Below are positions 22,688 through 33,582 of a DNA stretch of 64,000 nucleotides, in pieces (position 1 is the stretch's first letter; every line of letters begins with the position of its first letter). The position numbers and the translations under genes are program-made. Below the pieces are notes generated by a model that was given only the letters and a program-made list of their open reading frames with translations, made no database searches and was not told where the DNA came from. Location: positions 35,438,361 to 35,502,360 of the forward strand of contig CM055106.1 of the NCBI GenBank assembly GCA_029204225.1, given 5' to 3'. The stretch comes from Diphasiastrum complanatum (lineage: Eukaryota; Streptophyta; Lycopodiopsida; Lycopodiales; Lycopodiaceae).

Positions 22688-25433
22688 TGGAGTTTGTTCC
22701 ATCCTTAGAAATGATGAATGTATAGCCAAAGGCTTTAAGCAAGGTAGATTGTTTAAGCTTGATGCTAATGTTGCAGTGGAGAGTGTTAACTTGGCAAAGG
22801 TGGAGTTATCAAAGGTGGAACTGTGGCACAAAAGGTTGGGCCACCCCAACTACAAAGCCATGGAATCTATGGTTGCAAAGGAGCTTGCAGTTAGACTCCC
22901 CAAGCATTTGTCAAAGTGTGGGAAGAGATGTGAAGCATGCAGCCTCTCAAAGGCTCACAAACTACCCTTCTCAAGATCTACATCAAGATCAAACTCTCCT
23001 CTTGAACTCATCCATTCAGATGTTCATAGTTTTTCACATGAGTCTAATGGTGATTCCAAGTACTATGTAATCTTCATTGATGACTATTCTAGATTTTGTT
23101 GGATGTACCTCTTGTCTAGCAAATCAATGGTGTTTGATTCTTTTGTAAAGTTCAAGACTTTGGTAGAAAATCAACTTAGTACCAAGATTAAGGTATTAAG
23201 GAGTGATAATGGAGGTGAATATATCTCCAATAGTTGATTGACTTTTGTAGTTCTAATGGCATAAAGAGGGAGTTGTCATGTCCATACACCCCTCAACAAA
23301 ATGGAGTGAGTGAGAGAATAAATAGATCTCTTTGTGAGTGTGCTAAGGCCTTAAGGCTAGATGCTTCTCTATCCAAACCATTTTGGGGTGAAGCAATAAC
23401 TTGTGCTAACTACTTGTGCAATAGATTGCCAAACCAAGCCATTGGAGGAATCACACCATTTGAAGCTCTATTTGGAGAGAAGCCCAATCTCAAGGATCTC
23501 AAAGTTTTTGGATCCACTTGCTATGTACACCAATCTATGGATAAGAGAAGGAAGGATGATGCAACATCCATCAAAGGCATCTTTTGGGATATGGTGAGAA
23601 TAGCAAAGGTTATAGAGTCTTCAATCCCATCACTATCAAGGTGATAGTGAGTAGGGATGTTATTTTTTATGAAGGACATGCTTGTGATCTAGATGATAAT
23701 GCCATTAATCATCTTGATGCCAAGGATCATGCTAGGATGGAGGAGGAGCATCCAAGTGAAAAGAACTTGAGGATCCACCTCAAGATGCAAGAACTCCAAG
23801 AAGATCTACAAGGGCAAGATCCGAGCCATTGAGGCTCACCTATAATGGTCAAGGGGATCAAAGGGAAGGCTCATCATCTTTCACATCTTACACCTTTCTT
23901 ACTTCAATGTTAGATGAGCCAACATGCTATGAAGATGCTTGTAAGTCTAAAAGTTGGATGGATGTTATGCAAGTAGAGTATGATGCTCTTATTGAGAATC
24001 ATACTTGGGATCTTCCTCAAGGGAAGAAACCTCTTGATTGCAAGAGGGTATTTAGATTGAAGTATAATCAAGATGGATCAATAAGCAAGCATAAAGCTAG
24101 GCTTGTTGCCAAAGGTTTTTTACAAACCAAAGGCATTGATTATGATGAGACTTTTGCTCATGTGGCTAAGCTTGTTACTATCAGATTGATCATTAGTCTT
24201 GCTACAACCTTAAATTGGGAGCTATTCCAACTTGACTTCACAAATGCATTCCTCAATGGTTATTTGGAGGAAGAGATCTACATGAGGCAACCTGAGGGCT
24301 TCATCAAGGCAAAGCCTGGAGGAAAGGTGTGTTTTTTGAAGAAGAGCCTTTATGGGCTCAAGTAGGCACCTAGAGCATGGTACTCTAGGCTAAACTCTTT
24401 TCTTATTTCCATCAATTTTGTAATGAGTGCCTATGATCCATCATTGTATATAAGTTTTCATGATGGCATGATCATTATTCTTGTTTTGTATGTAGATGAC
24501 ATTATCTTGAGTGGTAATGATCTAAATGGAATTAGAGATGTAAAAATTGCTTTAGCAAAAGAGTTTAAGATGGTAGATCTCGGCCTATTAAGCTTCATTC
24601 TTGGAATAGAAGTTATTAGAGGATGTGATTTTAGCTTCATTTGTCAATCTAAATATGCTACATCCATCCTAGATAGATTTGGAATGAAGAATTGTAAAGG
24701 CATTGAGACACCAACGGAGCAACATGTAGAAGCATCTATTGGTTGTGATGAAGCATCCTTTGAGGACATCACATTATATAGAAGGCTTATTGGCTCCTTG
24801 ATCTATTTAACTATAGCTAGACCTGATCTTAGCTATAGTGTTGGAAAGTTAAGCCAATTCATGCAAAGTCCTCTAGTTTCACATTGCTCCACTAAAAATT
24901 TTGGCATTTTGTATAGAGGAACTAATCTTGGATTAAGAGCCTATAGTGACTCGGATTTTGCAGGTGACAAAGTGGATAGAAGATCAACAAGTGCCTTTGC
25001 CACCTTTCTATTTGATGGAGTAGTATCATGGCTTTCCAAAAAGCAAGATACCATCTCCCTATCTTCCACAGAATCCGAATACAAGGCCTTGACATCAACA
25101 TGCAAGAAGGTCTTGTGGCTCAAAAGGCTATTGGTGGAGCTTCATGTCATGGAGGAGGAGATCCCTATCATCTATTGTGACAACCAATCAGCCCAATCAC
25201 TTGCAACTAATCCTACATTCCATGCAAGGAGCAAACACATCGAAATTGCTCATCATTTCATGAGGGAAAAAGTGCAAGCTAAAGAGATCAAGCTCCAACA
25301 CGTGCCATCATCAAGTTGCTTGGATGATTTGTTTACTAAATCTTTACCTAAAGATTCATCTGTCAAGCTTAGATCTTCAATTGGAGTTATTGATAAAAGC
25401 ATTGTGATCGCCAAGGCTAGATTTGAGGAGGAG
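22688..25433 (+). pseudogene. Copia-2 integrase-RT-RNase H (right part)
   Basis: Continues Copia-2 after the Copia-3 insertion. In order: integrase finger (LWHKRLGHPN ... CEACSLSKAHK), catalytic HSDVH, FIDDYSR and RSDNGGEY near 23200, RT from about 23960 (KARLVAKGF), YVDDIILSG near 24490, and RNase H (SDSDFAGDK near 24950, STESEYKAL near 25070). Lesions: a frameshift near 23230, further frame changes near 23580 and 23830, a TAG at 24363 inside YGLK-APR, and a small deletion before the RNase H start where the usual KRILRY segment is missing. The last codons overlap the 3' LTR start. Confidence 0.9.
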
Positions 25434-26119
25434 TGTGAAAAATTGCCTACATTGGCAAATCTAGCCTTGTAGAATATTGTACATTTTGTCAATATTGTTT
25501 GTTGGTTACTTGAATGGCCAAAGTGCCACTTGTACATACACACCTAAAGTAGGCTACCACGAGTCAAGAGGAGTGGTTGTGTCCATTTGGTAGTGATTCC
25601 TACTTTGTAGGATCTAGACCATGATTTATGATGAGATTTGTACCTACCATGCACCTACCAAGCATGACTCTTGGATCTAGGCTAGGGTTTTCACATTAGG
25701 GCAAGAAAGTGGAGTCTACTTCCTTATTACATGCTGGATTTTCACCTAACTTAGCAAAGGAAGTGTGTTTTACTATGTATTCCCATTCTCCATAGTGAGA
25801 AGATAGAAACTTTTTGGAGCCTCAAGGAGAAACTCGAGTTTCCTCTCATTGTATGGTGATTAATCTTGATTTTCAATGAAACCCAGCTTTGGCACTTTGT
25901 AAACACTGTCTACAGGCCATACTACAGCCTTATTTCCACACGTGTGGAGTTGGATTACACTAATTGATCAATGATTTGATTGTCTCTACTTGTTTCCTAT
26001 CAAGCTGCTAAACTAGATCTTGTTATGACTAGTTTTTAATAGATTGTTTAACAAGCATACAATCACCTTGTGGATCATTCAAAGATCCATTTGTGATCAT
26101 TAGTACTGTACTTTTCACA
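25434..26119 (+). repeat. Copia-2 3' LTR
   Basis: 686 bp, TGTGAAAAATTGCC to GTACTTTTCACA, preceded by GAGGAGGAG. It is recognisably related to the Copia-3 LTR in sense orientation and carries the CCACACGTGTGG palindrome at about 25936. No 5' partner exists in the window. Confidence 0.85.
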
Positions 26120-26419
26120 CTGGGCCTGGTAGGAGAAGCTGTCCTACGCGGTTGTGGTGGCGTCGCCAGATAATCATCCAGGGCCTCGCTCGTTGACGGC
26201 TCAACTACGTCCATGTCTTGCCTGGACGAGAATCTTCTTGTTTCTGGTTGATCTGCCAGGAAGTCTTCATCACCCCCAATGTCGGTGTTAACTTCTGGGA
26301 GGTCAGGGATGGAGTGATTTGGAGAGAGAGGTGCAAGGATGATAGGTTTAGGAGGAGGTGGGTTTAACAAATTATACGTCGCACCGGGGGAGCGGAGGTT
26401 TTGAAGGAACTCGTCCCGT
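26120..26419 (-). pseudogene. Unidentified Pro-rich coding remnant
   Basis: On the minus strand an open frame from 26370 is Pro/Ser/Asp-rich and runs into the Copia-2 LTR, where it becomes meaningless. The composition resembles the variable linker of a retroelement polyprotein, but no motif identifies it. It sits between the Copia-2 LTR and a gypsy fragment and is probably a scrap of another element. Confidence 0.3.
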
Positions 26420-26499
26420 CAGGCTTTGTATGTGTCAGCTAGACCTTTTGATGGGCCCATTATTCTGCTAGGAGGTGGTGGAGAGAGGAGAAGTTTCGG

Positions 26500-26875
26500 C
26501 ATTATCTCATGGCAGAAGTTTTTGCTTTCTTCACTGATCATCAAGCACTCCCATGTCTTATCAACAAGACTTGCACAATCGGTCATATTACTTGACGGAT
26601 CCTATTACTAGATCCTATTACTACTAGAGTTTGAGTTTAGGATCGTGGTTAAAAAGGGGGTTCAATATTTTTTAGCAGATTATCTATCCAAAATCCCTAA
26701 CTTACCCACTCCTATTCAAGGTGTCAACGATGATTTACCCGATGCCATTTTATTTCAAGTTGACTCTACACCCGTTTGGACAAAGGATATTACAGAATAT
26801 TTAACTTCAAGACAGATGGATCCATCCTTATCTAAATCCAAACAACGTGCGTTGGTCCATGTTTTAGCCTTCTGA
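26500..26875 (+). pseudogene. Ty3/gypsy RNase H C-terminal fragment
   Basis: Reading across frames, the plus strand encodes DHQALPCLINKTCTIG near 26536, then LLLEFEFRIVVKKG near 26625 and QYFLADYLSKIPNLPTPI, which is the end of the gypsy RNase H domain (compare ADALSRI). A short tail toward integrase follows, up to the TGA near 26875. Only this junction piece survives. The family call rests on motif order. Confidence 0.7.
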
Positions 26876-27146
26876 GAATCACTTGTGTTTTTTTTTGAAG
26901 CATTTCACACGTGCCAAAAGTAGGATTCAAACTAGCCAAAGTGTCTCAATCCACTTTGTGTGTCTGATCTAGATAACTTGTCTTGTGGAATATTGAGAGT
27001 CATCTCAAATATAGTTGCAAGTGTTTCACATAGGAAGGTAGTACATCCTTAAAAATACCTATAGTGAAAGAGAGCAGCAACTTTAATTCTGATTGGAACA
27101 AGCTCAAACATATTGTAGTCCAATAACTAAGAAGGCTTCATTAAAA

Positions 27147-30100
27147 TGGCATCTCAAGGAGGATATCTTCTAGAAGCCAATGAAAGACTAAACACTTCTA
27201 ATTACTCAATTTGGAAGTTCAGAATGGAGTCTATTTTAATACTCCATGATGTTATGGATATTGTGCTTGGTATTGAGGAGGAGCCTCAAGCACAGGCTGA
27301 AATTCTTAAGTATTAGAAAAGAGCTTGAATGGCTCTACATTTCATTAAAATGAATGTATCTAATGAAATTCTGAGAGAGATAGGATCTTGCACTATAGCC
27401 AAAGAAGCTTGGGATGCACTAAAGTCCATCTATGAGGCAAAGAATACTTCTAGAAGACTCACTGTGAGGAATCAGATTTTTCAAAGTTTCCAAAGAAGTG
27501 AAGAGAGTGCATCTAACTATGTTATGAGAGTTGAAGATTTACATGAGAGCTTTCCTGTGTTGGTGTTACTATTAACCAAGATGAGCTAGTTCAAGTCATA
27601 CTGAATGGCTTGAGAGATGACTATGATAATCTTGTGCAGTCTTTTGCTATTAAGGAGGAGTTGCCTAATCTAGAAACTCTCCAAGGAATTCGTATTTCTG
27701 AAGAATCTAGACAAAGCTATAAACTCTCCGGGATGAACAAACTCGAGCATGGTAGAAGTGACAAAGCTCTCTTTGTCAAAGACAAGCATAAAGGAAGGAG
27801 AACTAGTTCTCTCAAACATCCAACAAAGACAAAGCCAAAGATCGAGACAAAGATGGTGAAGAGGATGATACATCTCATCCTTCTAACTCAAAGACCAAGA
27901 AGAAGAAAGTGAAGTGTTTCTTCTGTGGCAAGAAGGGGCACTATGTCTCTAATTACTTTAAGAAGAAAAACCAACTCAAGCAAGCCAACCTCTCCAAAGA
28001 GATTGAAGAAGATTCTGTTGCAAGTGATGGAGAAGGATCACTCGTGGTGTCTAGTTTTTCTTCATCACCTTACAAGAAAGATGGAGCTTGGTACATAGAT
28101 AGTGGAGCTTCTTCACATATGAGTTGTTCAAAGGAGTCATTTGACTCAATCTTATCTTACAAAGGACTCAAGAGATCTATTTATACGGCTAATGATCACG
28201 AGTGCCCAATAGAAGGAATTGGCAACATTCCATTGAAAGTTGCTTCTTCAAAAATTCTTGCACTTTCTAATGTTCTTTTCATTCCAAAACTCACAAAGAA
28301 CTTAATTAGTGTTGAAAAGTTGCTTGATAATGGTTGTGATGTAAAGTTCAACTCCAATACTTGTTTTATCAAGAAAAATGAAGAGATCCTTGCTGATGGA
28401 TCTAGATGTGGTGGAATTTTTAAGTTGAATTCTTATGAGAATGCAAACCTTTGTGAAGTTGCTTTGTTATCTAAGGAGGAGCTGTGGCATAGAAGGTTGG
28501 GTCATCCTAACTTTAAATCTATGTCTTCTATGGTTAAGAAGGTGAAGGCTATTGGTCTTTCAAAATTTCTTTCTAAAGATTTCAAGCCTTGTGAGGCTTG
28601 TGCCATTGCAAAGTCACACAAAAAGCCATATCAAAAGTCTTTTATAAAGACTACTCATCCTTTGGAGCTTATACACTCAGATGTACATTTCTCTTCTTCT
28701 AAAAGTATTGGTGGTGGAACATGTTTTGTCACCTTTATTGATGACTTTACTAGATATACTTGGATGTATCTACTTTCTTCAAAGACTATGGTTTTTGATC
28801 AGTTCCTAATCTTCAAATCTTATGTTGAGAAACAGTTTTCTTTCAAAGTTAAAGCTTTAAGATGTGATGGAGGAGGTGAATACATCTCCAACAAGTTTTA
28901 TGAATACTGTGAAGGTGAAGGAATAAAGAGAGAGTTTTCATGTGCTTATTCTCCATCTCAAAATGGAGTAGCTGAGAGAAAAAACAAATCTTTATGTGAA
29001 TGTGCTAAAGCAATTCGAATAGCAGCTTCTTTGCCTATTGAATATTGGGGTGAAGCTATAAATTGTGCAAACTATTTGTGCAATAGATTACCTCACAATG
29101 CACTTGTTGGAAAATTACCTTTTGAAGTCTTGTTTAAGAAGAAACCTAAGGTAGATCACCTTAGAGTTTTTGGTTGTACTTGCTTTGTTCATGTGCCCTT
29201 GAAACGAGGAAAAGAGATGATCCTAATTCTATTAAAGGGATCATGGTTGGATATGCATCCAACAAGAAAGCTTACAGAATCTATGTTCCCTCTACCTCAA
29301 CTATAATTGAGAGTAGAGATGTTATATTCCATGAAGATCAAAAATACATTCTTGAGGAGGCGAAGTTCAAAGATTCTCACAAAGATACTCCAATCATCAC
29401 CCTTGAAGATTATCATGGAGAGATGGGGCCGAGAATTGAGGAGGAGTCGCCTCGAATCTTTTCACCAAGGAGATCTCAAAGAGAAAGATCCGAGCCTAGA
29501 AGGCTTACCTATGAAGATAGAGGCAAGCAAGTGGAAATCAACTCCACTAATTGTGCTTATTTTATTTCTCATGAGGAGCCGAAGGATGTATATGACGCAC
29601 TCAACTCGAAGGAATGGTACCTTGCGATGAAGGAGGAATATAATTCTTTGATGGCCAATAAGACATGGGAGCTTGTGGACCTTCTATCCAACAAACACAC
29701 CATTGGTTGCAAGTGGGTTTTTTGAGTCAAGTATAATCAAGATGGCACAATCAACAAGTACACTAAAGGTTTTTCTCAAGTTTATGGACTTGATTATGAG
29801 GAGACCTTTGCTCCAGTTGCAAAGATGGTATCAATTAGAATCATAATTTCTCTTGCTTGTTTTTTCAATTGGCAAGTTCTTCAACTAGATGTCTCTAATG
29901 CATTTCTAAATGGATACCTAGAAGAAGAGATTTATATGGATTAGCCTATTGGGTTCATCCATGACAAAGAAAAAGTTTGCTTGCTCTTCAAAATTTTATA
30001 TGGATTGAAACAAGCTCCAAGGTCATGGCATTCTCGACTTAACACCTTTCTTGAGTCACTAGGATTTAAGCTTAGTAACTATGATCCTTCCTTATATGTC

Positions 30101-31102
30101 AAGTTTTTTGATAAAGATATTGTCAATCTTCTTATTTATGTTGATGATATCATTCTGACAGGAAGTAGTATCAAGTTAGTTGAGGAAACCAAGATTGCAC
30201 TTGGAAAAGAGTTCAAGATGCAAGATCTTGGAAAAATTCACTATATTTTAGGATTAGAGATTGACTTTCTTAAAGATAATGCTTTTGTATATCAATCCAA
30301 GTATGCTCTTTCAATGTTAAAGAAGTTCAATATGTTGAATTGTAAGAGTATAGAAACACCTATGGAGCAAAATGTAAAGGACTCTAACAAAGGTGATGAA
30401 AGATCCTTTGTGGACATCACACTTTTTAGAAGTCTTATAGGCTCCTTAATTTGGCTCACAATAACTAGACCTGACATAAGCTTTAGTGTTCATAAGTTGA
30501 GCCAGGCAATTCAAAATCCTACTATCTATCATTGGAAAATGGCCAAGAGAGTGTTTAGATATATATCTTCAACTTTTGATTTTGGTTTGTTGTACAAAAG
30601 TGAAGATCTTTCAATTATTGGTTATTTTGACTCGAATTTTGCAAGTGATAGAGCAGATTGAAAAACTACAAGTGCTTATGTCATATATCTTGGAGGAAAC
30701 TTGATATCTTGGCTTTCCAAAAAGCAAGATACTATATCACTCTCATCATGTGAAGCTGAGTACAAGGCACTCACTACAACAACAAAGGAAGTGCTTTGGA
30801 TCAAGAGGTTACTAGTGGAACTAAAGATAATCTTGGAAGAGGATCTACCTATGATCATGTGGGACACCATTTCAGCCCAAGCCCTTGCCAGCAACCTGAT
30901 ATTCTATGCAAGGAGCAAGCATATTGAAGTTGCACATCACTTCGTGAGAGAGAAGCTCATTGGAGGGGAAATCATTTTGGAGCACATCGACACATCATCT
31001 TGTAATGCTGATATGCTCATCAAACCTTTGAGCAAAAGTTCCTTCATCAAGCATAGAGCCAATATTGGAGTTATACCAAGATCCATGTTCAAATCAATAT
31101 AG
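27147..31102 (+). pseudogene. Copia-4 gag-pol polyprotein (broken)
   Basis: Gag begins MASQGGYLLEANERLN at 27147. Two in-frame stops follow at 27314 and 27326, and a frame change near 27570. The zinc knuckle near 27912 (CFFCGKKGHYVSNY) has its last Cys replaced by Tyr. Protease is AWYIDSGASSHMS near 28087. Integrase has LWHRRLGHPN, HSDVHFSS, FIDDFTR and RCDGGGEY (Asp and Glu kept, context altered), with a frameshift near 29200. RT has a stop after KWVF near 29722, has lost the KARLVAKG segment, and has another stop near 29942; YVDDIILTG survives near 30137. RNase H has a stop near 30659 and SCEAEYKAL near 30755. Confidence 0.9.
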
Positions 31103-31119
31103 ATTATTTTTAGGAGGAG

Positions 31120-31912
31120 TGTTAAAATTGAAAAAACAATCCATATTGATTTCTTGGCTTGCTACAAATGTTGTACCATGCAAGTATGTAGCTCATAAAT
31201 GCAAAATGCCAAGTTTGGCCTACATAGAACTCGAGCTACATGGTTATGTAATGTCTAGATTGAAGAATACAACTTGCATATAGTTTGTAGACATAGAATT
31301 AGCAAAGTCATGCTTGTGGAAACTCATGGCAATTCACATGCATTAATTGTAAGTGATCTATAGTGACATGCAAGGCATGCACAAAGTGTAATGGACACAT
31401 GCATGATAATTTGTACTTTGTTAATTAGAACTAGCACACTTGTAAAAAGTTTGTAGAATTTCATGCATGGCAAGTGACAAATGTCACATAGACTCTAGAT
31501 GTCACTTTAGATGTCATTTTGTAATGAATGGATGTGGTTCTACCTCGAGCTACCTCAAACTCCATAAATATGTGTAGCTCTCCTCACAATCAATGATGAA
31601 GAACCAAAATTTTGTAGCTACCTCATGCCATTTTGGATCTAAACTATTTTGCTTGTTATCTCTCTATCTTTCTCTCTCTAACTCGTGTTGAAACTAATGC
31701 TTATACATTGATATCTTGTACTTTTGCTAATTATTGATTCATTGCTATCATATTCAGTTGCTAAGTATGCTAGATTGTGGTTAAGCCATTTTTTCTGAAC
31801 TAGATCTTGCTAATCAATCTAAAATCAGGTTACTATGCTCATCACAAAGCTTAATTAGATCCATCATACTTGTGGACATCCCCACACGTGTGAAATTTGG
31901 AAATTTTTGTCA
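31120..31912 (+). repeat. Copia-4 3' LTR
   Basis: Starts TGTTAAAATTG directly after AGGAGGAG. Probable end TTTTTGTCA at 31912, judged from the TG...CA rule only because no second copy exists. A TATA-like CCATAAATATG lies near 31562 and a CCACACGTGTG palindrome near 31881. Confidence 0.7.
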
Positions 31913-32825
31913 CGAACTACCATTCTTGGGTAGATTTGACTTGGGTGTTCTCTTCTCAAGATGAGCTCCATGAGTGGCAAACTCTCCATTCAGGTGTGTT
32001 TTGGCATGTGATATTTCAACACCATGAAAATGGGCTCATGCCCGTGAAGACTCGACTTATCAGGTTCTTGTCCGTCCAATGGATTTGTGGATGGCTCATG
32101 GATTTGTGATTGCATTCGGCAGAACCTATGACATCTGATTTGTTCAGATGTAGGAGACATCATTTCGTGTGGATAATCTTTTGTGATATCGAGATCAATA
32201 TGGTGCTCCATTGTGTATTGTCGTGTATTTTTGTGTGTTGTATGAAATTTTTGGTATTTTTTTTTTTGGGCTAGTAGGTAAGTCAAGGGGGGGACTCAGT
32301 ATCAAAAGGGCTTTCTATTGGTATAAGTTTTGTTTTTGGGTTTTTGTAGGCTCGGTCAAGATGGTGGTTCGGTCGTCAATAAACTTCTACTATGGCATGT
32401 GTTTTGTAAGTCCATGGGTAGAAGCTTAAAATAATAAAATAACTTAAACTTAGGATTAGAACTTAGACTTAAGAAACTTAAGCTTAGAAAGATTCTAAGT
32501 TATCTTAAGTTCCAAGTTAGAAACTTCTAAAGTTCTAAGTTCTAAGTTAGAGTTTTTTAGAGGCCTTAGAATGGTTAGTTTAGAACTAATCCCATAAGCT
32601 AATGGATGCTTATGGAAGGTCCTCCTTGCTATAAGAGGAGAGGTATTTCTCATGTACACAACACTTTTGAGATTATGCTATATTGTCATTCTCTAATTTG
32701 AGATTATCTTTCTATTTCACTTGTGTTCCCTTTGAAAAGGTGCATAGCTTGAGGGAAGGTGTCGGGACTCCTCGTGTCTCCTTTTCATTGGTTTTACTTG
32801 TGGCATGCTTTTATTTGCTTATTGC
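31913..32825. other. Unassigned inter-element region
   Basis: A short frame runs to 32109 but lacks motifs. 32430-32560 is a foldback-prone AAGTT/CTAAG-rich tract. From about 32620 a TATA-like CTATAAGAGGAG and an end in TTATTGCA at the Copia-5 LTR junction suggest the tail of another LTR, possibly inserted into the Copia-5 LTR. This is not proven. Confidence 0.4.
32430..32560. repeat. Low-complexity CTTAAG/CTAAGTT foldback tract
   Basis: Many overlapping copies of ACTTA, CTAAG and AAGTT in both orientations, including the perfect hairpin CTTAAGAAACTTAAG near 32470. Confidence 0.7.
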
Positions 32826-33582
32826 AGCATAAGCATTCAACATCCAAGATCAAACACAACTAGAAAATAATCTATATTCATTTTCTCTGATTTTTTCAGG
32901 GCACTACATGCGAATCCACACAGTGCATTGGCGTGAGAGAAGCACGGCTCTCTCACGAGTAGTAGTCTTGCTTCACTAGTGGACAATTGGATCTTCTGAT
33001 CCTAGACAAAATTATCTTCTCGCACGTAGGGAGAGCTTCTATCTGTGTTCGTCTTGATTGCTTACTAGCATCAGACTTCTTCAGTGTCTCTTCTCTTAGT
33101 TACACACGGTGTATCATGTTCTGATATATGTCAAGTATTATCCAGTAAGTACGGTCTCTCTATGTAAACCTAAGATTAGAGTGATTATACATCTACAACT
33201 AATTAGGAAATTACAAGAGTGGCAGATTAGCCATGACCTAGGGAGTATTTGCTGATGTCATGCCATCAGGTCAGATCTTTGTACTTCTAGGTACTTGTGT
33301 GATCTCTGGTGGTACTCCTTGGAGCGTGAGGATAGAACGGGTTTCGTTTCCACCATTGGTTTCATTTACCTCGTCTATCTTTCTCTCTTGCTGGACCGCA
33401 AAGGAATCTCGTTCGTGGGTCCTTCGTGTTCACGAACCGTTCATCTTCGTCTCCGTTGACTTTCGTGTTCGCAAAACTCTTTGTATTTTGTGTCTCCAGA
33501 TGTTCGAGTTCGCGAACATCTTCGTCAGGTGAAGGGCTGAAAGCTAGCAAGGCTTTGTAATCAGAAACACTTTGTTTCTTCA
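32826..33582 (-). repeat. Copia-5 3' LTR (truncated)
   Basis: In element sense it starts TGAAGAAACAAA at 33582. It matches the right LTR to about 32826 but holds an extra ~287 bp (32956-33242) and lacks the final ~250 bp of the right copy, which end at an abrupt junction. The element's reading frame continues open into this LTR. Confidence 0.75.

Larger units (their letters stand above)
17692..26119 (+). mobile_element. Copia-2: 5'-truncated copia split by Copia-3
   Basis: Copia-2 begins abruptly at the gag zinc knuckle beside Copia-1 and has no 5' LTR, PBS or gag N-terminus. Its body is interrupted at 18144/22688 by Copia-3 and resumes in the same frame (FKHG then VCSILRND). It ends with polypurine tract GAGGAGGAG and a 3' LTR at 25434. 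The Copia-2 LTR is related to that of Copia-3 (TGTGAA...TTTTCACA ends), so the two belong to one subfamily. Confidence 0.88.
26876..31912 (+). mobile_element. Copia-4: 5'-truncated copia element
   Basis: Gag-pol from about 27147 to 31102, a polypurine tract (AGGAGGAG) and a 3' LTR at 31120. No 5' LTR and no TGGTATCAGAGC PBS occur upstream; the leader abuts the gypsy fragment near 26876. The body carries many lesions, more than Copia-1, so it is probably older. The left boundary is approximate. Confidence 0.85.
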
